A DNA stretch of 64,000 bases from Flavobacterium keumense (GCF_029866485.1 NZ_CP092332.1:930001-994000); one strand, 5' to 3'; positions 43,657-53,313 are shown, counted from the stretch's first letter. Made by a program: numbers and translations. The notes: generated from the sequence alone by a model not told the origin.

Positions 43657-46428
43657 ATGGATAGGTTTTCCTTTTTAAACGCAGCTCATACCGAATTTTT
43701 TGCTCAATTATACGATCAATATTTAGATAATCCAGATAGTGTTGAACCAAGTTGGAGAAGTTTTTTTCAAGGGTTTGATTTTGGAATGGCAACTTACAAT
43801 GAAGAAAATGTGGCAGACCAAATGGCAAAGTATTCTTCTAATTCCGTTGCTTCAGGACAAGTTTCTGAAAAAGTATTGAAAGAATTTAACGTTATTAAAT
43901 TAATTGATGGGTATAGAACTCGTGGGCATTTATTCACAAAGACAAATCCTGTTCGTGAAAGACGAATTCATACACCTAACTTAGCGATTGAAAATTTTGG
44001 TTTGTCAACGGCAGACTTAGATACAGTATTTGATGCGGCTAAAATTTTAGGCCATCAACCGGCCACTTTAAAAGAAATTATTAGCCGACTTGAGAATATT
44101 TATTGTCAATCAATTGGGGTGGAGTACATGTACATTCGTAAACCAGAAGTAGTGCAATGGATTCAAGATCGATTAAATGTGAATGATAATTTACCAAGTT
44201 TTGATGTAGAACAAAAGAAAAATATTCTTGATAAATTAAATGAGGCGGTTTCGTTTGAGAACTTCCTACATACTAAATATGTGGGCCAAAAACGTTTCTC
44301 ATTAGAAGGAGGAGAAAGTATTATTCCTGCCTTAGACGCTTTGATTGAAGCAGCAGCTGAAAAAGGAGTAGAACAATTTGTAATGGGTATGGCACACCGC
44401 GGAAGGTTGAATATCTTAGCCAATATCTTTGGTAAAGCCACTCAAGACATTTTCTCTGAATTTGACGGAAAAGACTACGATCAAGAATATTTTGACGGAG
44501 ACGTTAAATACCACTTAGGATTAACCTCGGATAGAAAAACTAAATCGGGTAAGTCTATCAATATTAATTTGGCACCCAATCCATCTCACTTAGAGACTGT
44601 TGGGGCAGTTATTGAAGGGATTGCTCGTGCCAAACAAGATAAATATTTCCCAGACGATTTTTCAAAAGTATTGCCAATCGCCGTTCACGGGGATGCTGCA
44701 GTAGCTGGACAGGGAATTGTGTATGAAATTGTGCAAATGGCACAATTGGACGGATACAAAACAGGAGGAACTATTCATTTAGTAATTAATAACCAAGTTG
44801 GTTTTACTACTAATTACTTGGATGCGCGTTCCTCTACGTATTGTACCGATATCGCAAAAGTTACATTGTCGCCAGTATTGCACGTCAATGCAGACGATAC
44901 AGAAGCAGTAGTACATGCAATGTTATTTGCTTTGGATTATAGAATGGCTTTTGGAGGCGACGTCTTTATCGATCTTTTAGGGTATAGAAAATACGGTCAT
45001 AACGAAGGGGATGAGCCTCGTTTTACACAACCTGTATTGTACAAAATCATTGCACGTCATAAAAACCCGAGAGATATTTATGCGGAAAAACTGATTGTTG
45101 ATGGAATTATTGACCAAGCGTATGTAAACAAAATCGAAAGTGAGTACAAAGCAAAATTGGACGAAAATTTACAAGAATCACGTAAGAAAGATTTGACTAT
45201 TATCAAGCCGTTTATGCAAGATGAATGGCAAGGGTTTGTTCAAGTCTCTGATGATGTGATGTTGCAAAAAGTGGATACCACGTATGACAAGAAAAAATTA
45301 GACGGAATTTTAGAAACCATCTCGACTTTACCATCAGATAAAAAATTCATCAATAAGATTACTAAGATTGTAACCGATAGAAAAGTCATGTACGATAACA
45401 ATCAAATTGATTGGGGTACCGCAGAGGCTCTTGCTTTTGGATCATTATTACAAGAAGGATTTGATGTTCGTTTATCAGGACAAGATGTAGAAAGAGGAAC
45501 TTTTTCTCACCGTCATGCTGTGGTAAAAGTAGAAGATAGTGAAGAGGAAGTAATTCTTTTAAACTCCGTGCAAGATAAAAAAGGGAAATTCAATGTGTTT
45601 AACTCTTTCCTTTCAGAATATGGTGTTTTAGGTTTTGATTATGGTTATGCATTAACTAATCCAAACTCATTAACCATTTGGGAAGCACAATTTGGAGATT
45701 TCTCTAACGGTTGTCAAATTATGATTGACCAATATATTTCTTGTGGAGAAGACAAATGGAACAATCAAAATGGTATTGTAATGTTGTTGCCTCACGGTTA
45801 TGAAGGGCAAGGTGCAGAGCACTCTTCGGCTAGAATGGAGCGTTACTTACAATTGTGTTCTCGTCATAATATGTATGTGGCTGATTGTACTACGCCAGCT
45901 AACTTCTTCCACTTGTTAAGAAGACAAATGAAAACGAAATTCCGTAAGCCATTAGTTGTATTCTCTCCAAAGAGTTTATTGCGTCACCCATTGTGTGTTT
46001 CTACTCAAGAGGAATTGGCTAACGGAAGTTTCCAAGAAACCATTGATGATACATCTGTAGATAAATCAAAAGTAAAAACAGTAGTTTTTTGTACAGGTAA
46101 ATTCTATTATGATATTTTAGCGGAAAGAGAAAAACTAGAACGAAAAGATGTGGCTTTAGTTCGTATTGAGCAATTATTCCCATTACCAACAGAGCAGTTA
46201 AAAGCGATTATTGCAACCTATCCAAATGCAGATGATTATGTTTGGGCACAGGAAGAGCCTAAAAACATGGGAGCTTACAGCTATATGTTAGTAAACTTTA
46301 ATTTGGTTCCTTGGCGTTTAGCATCATTGAAAAATTACTCGGCTCCTGCAGCAGGAAGTCATACTCGAGATAGAAGACGCCATGCAGATGCCATTAGAAT
46401 GGTTTTTGATAAAAATTTATTTAGATAA
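43657..46428 (+). CDS. sucA: 2-oxoglutarate dehydrogenase E1 component
   Basis: Thiamine diphosphate-dependent decarboxylase of the TCA-cycle 2-oxoglutarate dehydrogenase complex. It begins with the E1o N-terminal helix that binds E2 (FLNAAHTEFFAQLYDQYLDN). GMAHRGRLNILANIFGK, HGDAAVAGQGIVYE and GYRKYGHNEGDEPRFTQP identify the catalytic domain, and LLPHGYEGQGAEHSSARMER the transketolase-like C-terminal half. At 923 residues it is full length. It is first in the unit odhA, DUF4160, DUF2442, odhB; the next gene starts 2 bp after its stop. Confidence 0.96.
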   Translation: MDRFSFLNAAHTEFFAQLYDQYLDNPDSVEPSWRSFFQGFDFGMATYNEENVADQMAKYSSNSVASGQVSEKVLKEFNVIKLIDGYRTRGHLFTKTNPVRERRIHTPNLAIENFGLSTADLDTVFDAAKILGHQPATLKEIISRLENIYCQSIGVEYMYIRKPEVVQWIQDRLNVNDNLPSFDVEQKKNILDKLNEAVSFENFLHTKYVGQKRFSLEGGESIIPALDALIEAAAEKGVEQFVMGMAHRGRLNILANIFGKATQDIFSEFDGKDYDQEYFDGDVKYHLGLTSDRKTKSGKSININLAPNPSHLETVGAVIEGIARAKQDKYFPDDFSKVLPIAVHGDAAVAGQGIVYEIVQMAQLDGYKTGGTIHLVINNQVGFTTNYLDARSSTYCTDIAKVTLSPVLHVNADDTEAVVHAMLFALDYRMAFGGDVFIDLLGYRKYGHNEGDEPRFTQPVLYKIIARHKNPRDIYAEKLIVDGIIDQAYVNKIESEYKAKLDENLQESRKKDLTIIKPFMQDEWQGFVQVSDDVMLQKVDTTYDKKKLDGILETISTLPSDKKFINKITKIVTDRKVMYDNNQIDWGTAEALAFGSLLQEGFDVRLSGQDVERGTFSHRHAVVKVEDSEEEVILLNSVQDKKGKFNVFNSFLSEYGVLGFDYGYALTNPNSLTIWEAQFGDFSNGCQIMIDQYISCGEDKWNNQNGIVMLLPHGYEGQGAEHSSARMERYLQLCSRHNMYVADCTTPANFFHLLRRQMKTKFRKPLVVFSPKSLLRHPLCVSTQEELANGSFQETIDDTSVDKSKVKTVVFCTGKFYYDILAEREKLERKDVALVRIEQLFPLPTEQLKAIIATYPNADDYVWAQEEPKNMGAYSYMLVNFNLVPWRLASLKNYSAPAAGSHTRDRRRHADAIRMVFDKNLFR

Positions 46429-46430
46429 TA

Positions 46431-46664
46431 ATGCCAACTGTTTTTTACATAAATGGATATCGATTTTTCTTTTATAGTAATGAACATTTGCCAAAACATA
46501 TTCATATTGAAAACGGAGATAGGACGGCAAAGTTTTATCTTGAAAATGCAGAATTAGTTAAATCTTTTGGTTTTAAATCAAATGAACTAAAACAAATACG
46601 TACTTTAGTTGAAGAGAATCAGGAACTATTAATACAAAAATGGGATGAGTATTTTAACAATTAA
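46431..46664 (+). CDS. DUF4160 domain protein (possible toxin-antitoxin partner)
   Basis: A 77-residue protein starting MPTVFYINGYRFFFYSNEH, with the family pattern LPKHIHIENGDRTAKFYLEN and a helical C-terminus ending [14 protein letters not shown]4160 genes are typically found immediately upstream of DUF2442 genes, as here. The pair has been suggested to be a toxin-antitoxin-like module, without assigned activity that I know of. It begins 2 bp after odhA and overlaps the next gene by 20 bp. Confidence 0.85.
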   Translation: MPTVFYINGYRFFFYSNEHLPKHIHIENGDRTAKFYLENAELVKSFGFKSNELKQIRTLVEENQELLIQKWDEYFNN

Positions 46665-46881
46665 CAAGTCGAAAAACGCCATTGATATCGCTTTTGAAAA
46701 TTCAAAAATGATTGTTTTTTTAGAAGATGGAAGAGAATTATCTATACCGTTAGAATGGTTTCCAAGATTAAGGAAAGCAACTTCCGAAGAATTAAGTAAA
46801 TGGAGGCTTATTGGTAAAGGAGAAGGGGTTCACTGGTCTGAAATAGATGAAGATATATCCATAGAAAATTTATTAGATTAA
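46645..46881 (+). CDS. DUF2442 domain protein
   Basis: A 78-residue protein. The family signature is clear: [19 protein letters not shown], then [20 protein letters not shown] and [10 protein letters not shown]. It overlaps the DUF4160 gene by 20 bp, so the pair is translationally linked. It lies 31 bp before odhB. The family is annotated as DNA-binding or antitoxin-like in some resources; the role here is unknown. Confidence 0.87.
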   Translation: MSILTINKSKNAIDIAFENSKMIVFLEDGRELSIPLEWFPRLRKATSEELSKWRLIGKGEGVHWSEIDEDISIENLLD

Positions 46882-46912
46882 TCATACAAGAACAACAATA
46901 AAATTACAAACG

Positions 46913-48133
46913 ATGATTTTAGAAATGAAAGTCCCTTCACCAGGGGAATCAATCAAAGAAGTAGAAATTGCCACTTGGTTAGTAAAAGATGGCGATTATG
47001 TAGAAAAAGACCAAGCTATTGCTGAAGTAGATTCAGATAAAGCGACATTAGAATTGCCAGCCGAAGCGAGTGGTGTGATTACACTTAAAGCTGAAGAAGG
47101 TGATGCAGTTGCAGTAGGTGCAGTAGTTTGTTTGATTGATACCGCTGCAGCAAAGCCATCAGGTTCAGCTCCAGCTCCAGTGGCGGAAGCTCCAAAAGCT
47201 GAAGAAAAGAAAGTAGCAACTCCAGTAGCGCCTCCAGCTCCAGCAGCAACGTATGCTGCTCAAGCGCCTTCGCCAGCGGCTCGTAAAATATTAGATGAAA
47301 AAAACATCCAACCTTCTGACATTGTTGGAACAGGTAAAGATGGACGTATCACTAAAGAAGATGCGGTAAATGCCGTAGCATCTATGGGAACTCCAACAGG
47401 TGGAAATCGTGGAGCAGAGAGAGTTAAGTTATCGATGTTGCGTCGTAAAGTAGCAGAGCGTTTAGTGGCTGCTAAAAATGACACGGCTATGTTAACTACT
47501 TTCAATGAAGTAAACATGACTCCAATTAACAACTTACGCAACGAATATAAAGATGCATTTAAAGCTAAACATGGAGGTGTAAGCTTAGGATTTATGTCAT
47601 TTTTTACAAAAGCGGTTACAAGAGCATTGCAATTGTATCCGGATGTTAATTCTATGATTGATGGAGACTATAAAGTAGCCTATGATTTTTGCGATATTTC
47701 TATTGCAGTTTCTGGGCCAAAAGGCTTAATGGTACCTGTAGTTCGTAATGCAGAGAACTTAACTTTCCGTGGAATTGAAGCTGAAATCAAACGTTTGGCA
47801 ATCAAAGCACGTGATGGGCAAATTACAGTAGATGATATGACAGGAGGAACATTTACCATTACTAACGGAGGTGTTTTCGGAAGTATGTTGTCTACGCCAA
47901 TTATCAACCCTCCACAATCAGGAATTTTAGGAATGCACAACATTATTGAGCGTCCAATTGCTGTAAATGGTAAAGTAGAAATTCACCCAATGATGTATGT
48001 GGCGCTTTCATATGATCACAGAATTATCGATGGTCGTGAGTCTGTTGGGTTTTTAGTTGCGGTAAAAGAAGCGCTTGAAAACCCAGTAGAATTGCTTTGT
48101 GATAACAATCCTAAAAAAGCATTTGAATTATAA
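46913..48133 (+). CDS. odhB: 2-oxoglutarate dehydrogenase E2 (dihydrolipoyl succinyltransferase)
   Basis: Core acyltransferase of the complex. The N-terminal lipoyl domain has Lys43 in [14 protein letters not shown]. An Ala/Pro-rich linker (about 75-115) leads to the E1/E3-binding domain ([20 protein letters not shown], then [11 protein letters not shown]). The catalytic domain ends with [17 protein letters not shown], holding the active-site His and Asp. A single lipoyl domain and 406 residues are normal for E2o. It is separated from odhA by the two small DUF genes. A perfect-palindrome terminator follows. Confidence 0.96.
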   Translation: MILEMKVPSPGESIKEVEIATWLVKDGDYVEKDQAIAEVDSDKATLELPAEASGVITLKAEEGDAVAVGAVVCLIDTAAAKPSGSAPAPVAEAPKAEEKKVATPVAPPAPAATYAAQAPSPAARKILDEKNIQPSDIVGTGKDGRITKEDAVNAVASMGTPTGGNRGAERVKLSMLRRKVAERLVAAKNDTAMLTTFNEVNMTPINNLRNEYKDAFKAKHGGVSLGFMSFFTKAVTRALQLYPDVNSMIDGDYKVAYDFCDISIAVSGPKGLMVPVVRNAENLTFRGIEAEIKRLAIKARDGQITVDDMTGGTFTITNGGVFGSMLSTPIINPPQSGILGMHNIIERPIAVNGKVEIHPMMYVALSYDHRIIDGRESVGFLVAVKEALENPVELLCDNNPKKAFEL

Positions 48134-48187
48134 GAATTTTACAAGCTCAGTCTAAATAATTGTCATTCTGAACTTGATTCAGAATCT

Positions 48188-48224
48188 AAATCCTAAACTC
48201 TCTAGAGAGTTTAGGATTTTTTTG
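48188..48224 (+). terminator. Terminator of the odhA-odhB operon
   Basis: A perfect 32-bp palindrome (48188-48219; half-site AAATCCTAAACTCTCT) followed by T residues, 55 bp after the odhB stop. Confidence 0.85.
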
Positions 48225-48253
48225 TTTATTTGCCTTTCCTAAAAAGTACAGTT

Positions 48254-49468
48254 ATGTCATCCAATAAAAAGTCGGCCGCCATCGGATTCATTTTCATTAC
48301 TATGTTAATTGATATTACGGGTTGGGGAATCATTATTCCAGTTATCCCTAAATTGATTCAAGAATTGATTCATGGGGATATTAGCGAAGCTGCAAAATAC
48401 GGAGGTTGGTTAACATTTGCGTATGCGATTACCCAATTTTTATTTGCGCCACTAATTGGGAATCTTAGCGATAAATTTGGAAGAAGGCCTATTATCTTAA
48501 TTTCGCTTTTTACTTTTTCAATGGATTATTTATTGTTGGCTTTTGCCCCAACAATTCAGTGGTTATTTTTGGGTAGGATTATTGCAGGACTTACAGGAGC
48601 AAGTATTACTACAGCATCAGCCTATATTGCCGATGTGAGTACGCCTGAAAACAGAGCCAAAAACTTTGGGATGATTGGCGCTGCTTTTGGATTAGGATTT
48701 ATCATTGGGCCTGTTATTGGTGGTTTGTTAGGACAATACGGTTCGAGAGTACCTTTTTACGCCGCTGCGATTCTTTGTTTGTTAAATTTTTTATACGGAT
48801 TTTTTATTCTACCAGAGTCACTTGCTAAAGAAAACAGAAGAGAATTTGATATCAAGAGAGCCAATCCTATTGGTGCGTTATTGCATTTGAAAAATTACCC
48901 TCAATTAATAGGGTTGGTAATCGCTACTTTTTTATTGTATGTAGCATCTCACGCTGTACATAGCAACTGGAGTTTCTTTACGATGTACCAGTTCAATTGG
49001 GACGAGAAAATGGTCGGAATATCGTTAGGTGTTATTGGTCTTTTGGTAGGGTTAGTTCAAGGAGGATTAATTCGTTGGATCAACCCTAAATTAGGAAATG
49101 AAAAAAGTATTTATGTAGGAATGGCTTTGTATACTGTAGGGATGTTTTTGTTTGCCACTGCTACCCAGAGTTGGATGCTATTTGTGTTTTTGATTCCGTA
49201 TTGTTTAGGAGGAATTGCTGGACCTGCCATGCAAGCTGTAATTTCAGAACAAGTTCCTGCTAATGAACAAGGCGAAATTCAAGGAACAATGTCGAGTTTG
49301 ATGAGCGCTTCGGCAATTATTGGACCGCCAATGATGTCAACGGTATTTTATTTCTTTACCCATAGCGAAGCACCGTTTAAGTTTCCAGGTGCGCCTTTTG
49401 TTTTAGGAGGTCTTTTGATGTTACTGAGCACGATTGTAGCTTATTTATCATTTAGAAAGCGAGACTAA
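48254..49468 (+). CDS. TCR/Tet-type MFS drug transporter
   Basis: Twelve-helix inner-membrane antiporter of the TetA-like group. Motif A between TM2 and TM3 is [16 protein letters not shown]. The first half has [21 protein letters not shown], and motif C is visible as [17 protein letters not shown] start at the ATG at 48254 ([12 protein letters not shown]), giving 404 residues; the TTG at 48230 lies directly behind the terminator. The substrate is unknown; tetracycline resistance should not be assumed. Single gene or first of a short rightward unit with tatD 19 bp behind. Confidence 0.9.
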   Translation: MSSNKKSAAIGFIFITMLIDITGWGIIIPVIPKLIQELIHGDISEAAKYGGWLTFAYAITQFLFAPLIGNLSDKFGRRPIILISLFTFSMDYLLLAFAPTIQWLFLGRIIAGLTGASITTASAYIADVSTPENRAKNFGMIGAAFGLGFIIGPVIGGLLGQYGSRVPFYAAAILCLLNFLYGFFILPESLAKENRREFDIKRANPIGALLHLKNYPQLIGLVIATFLLYVASHAVHSNWSFFTMYQFNWDEKMVGISLGVIGLLVGLVQGGLIRWINPKLGNEKSIYVGMALYTVGMFLFATATQSWMLFVFLIPYCLGGIAGPAMQAVISEQVPANEQGEIQGTMSSLMSASAIIGPPMMSTVFYFFTHSEAPFKFPGAPFVLGGLLMLLSTIVAYLSFRKRD

Positions 49469-49487
49469 GCTATATAAATTAACTTTT

Positions 49488-50255
49488 ATGATTATTACCG
49501 ATACCCATACGCATTTGTGTTCAGAAGAATTTGACCAAGATAGAATGGAAATGATTCAGCGCGCTATTGCTGCTGGAGTGTCTCGATTCTTTATTCCGTC
49601 AATTGACAGTACTGGAACGCAGAAAATGTATGATTTGGAGGCGCAATTTCCAAACAATGTTCGACTGATGATTGGGTTGCATCCTTGTTATGTAAAAGAA
49701 AATTATTTGGAAGAATTGACGCATGTAGAAGCACAATTGTCCCTTCATAAATTCTATGCTATTGGCGAAATTGGCATTGATTTGTACTGGGACAAAACGA
49801 CTTTGGATATTCAAAAAATAGCTTTTCAACGCCAAATCCAACTGGCTAAACAGCACGGGCTGGCTATCAATATTCATTGTCGAGATGCTTTTGACGAAGT
49901 TTTTGAAGTGTTGGAATTGGAAAAATCAGCTGAATTGTTTGGAATTTTTCATTGCTTTTCGGGTAATTTAGAACAAGCCCAAAGAGCCATATCATTAGGC
50001 TTAAAGTTAGGAATCGGTGGAGTGGCTACTTTTAAAAATGGAAAAATAGATCAGTTTTTAAACCAAATACCGCTGGAACATATTGTCCTTGAAACGGATG
50101 CGCCTTATTTAGCTCCTGTTCCATATCGTGGCAAACGCAACGAGAGTAGTTATGCAGTTTTGGTTGCCCAAAAATTAGCCGAATTGTACCAACTACCCTT
50201 AGTTGAAATAGCTCGGATTACTACTGAAAATTCCAAAGCTGTTTTTGGGATTTAA
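49488..50255 (+). CDS. TatD-family metal-dependent hydrolase
   Basis: TIM-barrel nuclease/hydrolase family. Metal-binding residues are visible in TDTHTHL near the N-terminus, GEIGIDLYWD (catalytic Glu), INIHCRDAF, FHCFSG and LETDAPYLAPVPYRGKRNE at the end of the barrel. At 255 residues it is a normal length. TatD enzymes act as 3'-5' DNA/RNA exonucleases in DNA quality control (family knowledge). Confidence 0.92.
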   Translation: MIITDTHTHLCSEEFDQDRMEMIQRAIAAGVSRFFIPSIDSTGTQKMYDLEAQFPNNVRLMIGLHPCYVKENYLEELTHVEAQLSLHKFYAIGEIGIDLYWDKTTLDIQKIAFQRQIQLAKQHGLAINIHCRDAFDEVFEVLELEKSAELFGIFHCFSGNLEQAQRAISLGLKLGIGGVATFKNGKIDQFLNQIPLEHIVLETDAPYLAPVPYRGKRNESSYAVLVAQKLAELYQLPLVEIARITTENSKAVFGI

Positions 50256-50318
50256 TACAGAATTGATTTTAGTTTGATATTTTTTTTGTTCTTTTGTTCC
50301 TTATAAAATTATTCCAAA

Positions 50319-51455
50319 ATGCAAAAGTTTGATGCCATTCGACCGTTTTACGAAACTGAAGTAAATGAGGCTTTACAGAGTGTAATTTCACACCCAATGA
50401 TGAAAGCCTTAATGAATTTTACTTTTCCAGAAATGGAAGATGATGTTTGGAAAGAGCAATTGAAAAAAACCCATTCTATTCGTGATTTTCAGTGTAATTT
50501 TATTTACCATACTGTATTAAAAATTTTAGAAAATAGTTCAGATGGTTTAACTACTTCAGGATTTGAGCATTTAGAAAAAAATAATTCTTATTTATTTATT
50601 TCAAATCATAGAGATATTCTTTTGGATACCACTTTATTGAATGCGGCTTTATTTCAAAATGGACATTTGATGACTGCGTCGGCAATTGGGGATAATTTGG
50701 TTCAAAAATCATTTGTAAAAACTTTAGCCCGATTGAATCGTAATTTTTTAGTTTTAAGAGGATTGTCACCAAGAGAAATGCTTCAAAGTTCAAAACTTTT
50801 GTCAGAATATATAGGGCAATTATTGCTTCATGAGAATCGATCTGTTTGGATTGCACAGCGTGAAGGAAGAACCAAAGATGGAAATGATGAAACTAACCCT
50901 GGGGTATTGAAAATGATTGGCATGGCATCGGATGAAGCAGATGTAATGCAATACTTCAAAAAATTAAAAATTGTTCCTGTTTCCATATCGTATGAATATG
51001 ACCCAACAGATGTCTTGAAAATGCCTCAGTTATTAGCAGAAGCTAATAATGAAGTGTATGTAAAATCTAAAAATGAAGATTTAAATACAATTTTGAGTGG
51101 TGTAATGGGTCAAAAGAAACGAATTCATTTGCATATAGGAAAAGTATTGGATACAGAAATTGATCAAATCGTTTCTGAATACGAAAGTTCGAACAGACAA
51201 ATTCAAGCATTAGCTCAAGAAATTGATGATTCTATATTGAAAAATTATAAGCTGTGGCCAACTAACTTTATTGCGTATGACATTTTACATAAAACCAATA
51301 CATATAACCATTTGTATACAGAAGCCGAAAAATCACTTTTTGAACGTCGTTTAGAGATGCGAATAGGTATAGATAATCCAATTGCATTGGAAGGTTTTTT
51401 AGCTATGTATGCTAATCCAGTAGTAAATAAATTAAAATACACCAATGCATTCTAA
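50319..51455 (+). CDS. Acyltransferase of the PlsC/PlsB superfamily
   Basis: A 378-residue protein with an acyltransferase core from about residue 80. ISNHRDILLD holds His97 and two Asp residues, at +2 and +6. AQREGRTKDG is the glycerophosphate-binding motif and VPVSISYEYDP the fourth block. No membrane helix is obvious. Its likely job is acylation of a glycerol-phosphate or related lipid at the membrane. The spacing after the His differs from the canonical HX4D: the second Asp is after five residues. It overlaps ansA by 11 bp. Confidence 0.85.
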   Translation: MQKFDAIRPFYETEVNEALQSVISHPMMKALMNFTFPEMEDDVWKEQLKKTHSIRDFQCNFIYHTVLKILENSSDGLTTSGFEHLEKNNSYLFISNHRDILLDTTLLNAALFQNGHLMTASAIGDNLVQKSFVKTLARLNRNFLVLRGLSPREMLQSSKLLSEYIGQLLLHENRSVWIAQREGRTKDGNDETNPGVLKMIGMASDEADVMQYFKKLKIVPVSISYEYDPTDVLKMPQLLAEANNEVYVKSKNEDLNTILSGVMGQKKRIHLHIGKVLDTEIDQIVSEYESSNRQIQALAQEIDDSILKNYKLWPTNFIAYDILHKTNTYNHLYTEAEKSLFERRLEMRIGIDNPIALEGFLAMYANPVVNKLKYTNAF

Positions 51456-52476
51456 AGCAAAAATACTTTTAATTTATACCGGTGGAACTATTGGTATGAA
51501 GAAAGATTTTGCAACGGGTGCGTTAAAGGCATTTAACTTTAGTAAGTTATTACAACGTATTCCTGAGCTTAAATTATTGGATTGTGAAATAGAAACAATT
51601 TCGTTTGATAATCCAATAGATTCTTCTAATATGAATCCTGAAAAGTGGGTTCAATTGGCTACAATTATCGAAGAAAATTATACTCTATTTGATGGGTTTG
51701 TAGTGCTTCACGGTTCTGATACCATGTCGTATACCGCTTCGGCTTTGAGTTTTATTCTTGAAAATTTGACGAAGCCAATTATCTTCACAGGTTCTCAATT
51801 GCCAATAGGTGATTTACGAACTGATGCTAAAGAAAATTTAATTACAGCTATTCAAATCGCGTCATTACGTCAAGACGAACAAGCTGTTGTTAAAGAAGTT
51901 TGTTTGTATTTTGAGTACAAACTGTATCGTGCCAATAGAACCACTAAAATCAATGCAGAACATTTTAAAGCATTTACATCACCTAATTACCCTTTTTTGA
52001 TTGAATCAGGAGTGCACCTTACAATCAATTCGCAGTTCTTCTTACCTCTAAAAAATAGAATGCCTTTTCGAGTACATAAAATATTGGATACCAATGTTAT
52101 TATTCTTAAATTGTTTCCTGGAATTAGTGAGCAAGTGATTGATGCCGTTGTTGGTATTCCTCATCTGAAAGGAATTGTTTTGGAAACATACGGTGCAGGA
52201 AATGCATCAACTGCTGATTGGTTTTTAAATGTGTTGCAAAAGGCTATCAATAAAGGAATTCACATTGTCAATGTGACTCAATGCTCAGGAGGAAGTGTTA
52301 GAATGGGGCAGTATGAAACGAGCTCAGTCTTGCTTGAAATAGGGGTTATCTCGGGAAAAGATATTACTACAGAAGCAGCTATTACTAAGTTGATGTATCT
52401 TTTAGGTCAAAACATTGATGCTACTGATTTTAAAGAGGTGTTTGAAACTTCTTTACGCGGCGAAATTCAACAATAG
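51445..52476 (+). CDS. ansA: Type I (cytoplasmic) asparaginase
   Basis: Hydrolyses asparagine to aspartate and ammonia. The nucleophile motif is LLIYTGGTIGM at residues about 9-19, and the second catalytic segment VVLHGSDTMSYTASALSF holds the Thr-Asp pair. FTGSQLPIG and VLETYGAGNAS follow. No signal peptide, consistent with the cytoplasmic type I form. At 343 residues it is a normal length. Its start overlaps the acyltransferase gene by 11 bp. Confidence 0.93.
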   Translation: MHSKAKILLIYTGGTIGMKKDFATGALKAFNFSKLLQRIPELKLLDCEIETISFDNPIDSSNMNPEKWVQLATIIEENYTLFDGFVVLHGSDTMSYTASALSFILENLTKPIIFTGSQLPIGDLRTDAKENLITAIQIASLRQDEQAVVKEVCLYFEYKLYRANRTTKINAEHFKAFTSPNYPFLIESGVHLTINSQFFLPLKNRMPFRVHKILDTNVIILKLFPGISEQVIDAVVGIPHLKGIVLETYGAGNASTADWFLNVLQKAINKGIHIVNVTQCSGGSVRMGQYETSSVLLEIGVISGKDITTEAAITKLMYLLGQNIDATDFKEVFETSLRGEIQQ

Positions 52477-52529
52477 TGTGGTTTCATTTTTCTAAGTCAG
52501 TTTTTTTTAAGTTATTTGCAATCCCAAAA

Positions 52530-52616
52530 AGAGAGGTGTCCGAGTGGTTGAAGGAGCAAGCCTGGAAAGTTTGTATATGGGTAACTGTATCGTGGGTTCG
52601 AATCCCATCCTCTCTG
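52530..52616 (+). tRNA. tRNA-Ser (anticodon GGA)
   Basis: Acceptor arms AGAGAGG and CCTCTCT pair fully, with discriminator G at 52616. The anticodon stem CAAGC/GTTTG encloses loop CTGGAAA, giving GGA. A long variable arm (class II) precedes the T arm GTGGGTTCGAATCCCAT. The 3' CCA is only partly encoded (CA follows). A short open frame over this region is coincidental. Confidence 0.95.
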
Positions 52617-52624
52617 CACTATAA

Positions 52625-52665
52625 AAAGACCTTGATAAATTACTATCAAGGTCTTTCTATTTTTA
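52625..52665 (+). terminator. Terminator after tRNA-Ser
   Basis: 13-bp arms AAAGACCTTGATA / TATCAAGGTCTTT around AATTAC, then a T-rich tail, 9 bp after the tRNA. Confidence 0.88.
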
Positions 52666-52671
52666 ATTATT

Positions 52672-52691
52672 AGTTAATTTATAAATTAACT
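52672..52691. repeat. Perfect 20-bp palindrome upstream of the surface operon
   Basis: Half-site AGTTAATTTA followed directly by TAAATTAACT. It sits between the tRNA-Ser terminator and the surface-protein operon; an imperfect promoter-like box TATATTTA follows at 52696-52703. It could be an operator or a chance AT palindrome. Confidence 0.4.
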
Positions 52692-52776
52692 GTTATATAT
52701 TTACGAAATTAACAAAAAACACAGGCCGAATCATTGTTTTTTCATCATTATTTTTTTATAATTACCTAATTATTAA

Positions 52777-52784
52777 TAGATTTG
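52777..52784 (+). promoter_or_regulatory. Predicted -7 element of the surface-protein operon
   Basis: TAGATTTG matches TAnnTTTG, 28 bp before the ATG at 52813. No TTG at the -33 distance. Confidence 0.4.
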
Positions 52785-52812
52785 AAAGTTATAAATTGCA
52801 TTGCCCCCACAG

Positions 52813-53301
52813 ATGCAAATTACAATGAGAATACTTTTATTTTTTTTCTTTTCGAGCGCTATGTTTGGACAACAATTGCATCATCAAATGTTGTCAGCAC
52901 AAGGTAACACTATTGTTACTTCTAAAGGTGTGAAAGTCAGTCAGACTATTGCTCAGCAGTCCGTGGTTGGAACCAATAGAACTAATAAATTGATTGTAAG
53001 TCAAGGATTTCAACAAAGTAAAACTTCCAATGTGGCAATTGTTGCTAATGAAGCTGTTGATACTAAGGTCTACCCAAATCCTGTAATTGATCATGTTAAT
53101 TTTAAATTTTCTTCACCAGTGAATGGTAAAATTCAAATCACATTATTTGATATTCATGGTCGACTTTTGTTGCGTCAAGAAAAAGAAGCTGTCGATAATA
53201 TTGTAACAATCACCAATCTCCTATTAGCCGAAGGAGAATACATGGTTAGGCTTGAAGGAAGTCGTTATTTATTTACCACCAAAATTATAAAAGCAAATTA
53301 A
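52813..53301 (+). CDS. Small secreted protein with T9SS type A sorting signal
   Basis: A signal peptide (MRILLFFFFSSAMFGQQ) leads into only about 60 residues (HHQMLSAQGNTIVTSKGVKV, SQTIAQQSVVGTN) and then a type A C-terminal domain (VYPNPVIDHVNFKF, LFDIHGRLLLRQ, LLAEGEYMVRLEG, TTKIIKAN). The start may be the ATG at 52813 or the one at 52825 just before the signal peptide. Such small CTD proteins stand at the head of many flavobacterial tail-fibre-like loci, as I recall. It is the only gene of this operon with a visible T9SS signal. Ends 12 bp before the next gene. Confidence 0.85.
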   Translation: MQITMRILLFFFFSSAMFGQQLHHQMLSAQGNTIVTSKGVKVSQTIAQQSVVGTNRTNKLIVSQGFQQSKTSNVAIVANEAVDTKVYPNPVIDHVNFKFSSPVNGKIQITLFDIHGRLLLRQEKEAVDNIVTITNLLLAEGEYMVRLEGSRYLFTTKIIKAN

Positions 53302-53313
53302 AAAAACATATTA

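Noticed and set aside
48254..49468. Tetracycline resistance determinant
   Set aside because: TetA-like MFS motifs are present, but no adjacent tetR and no evidence of substrate; called only a drug-transporter type.
52476..52673. 65-residue open frame over tRNA-Ser
   Set aside because: It runs straight through the tRNA and its terminator; part of its apparent protein is tRNA sequence.
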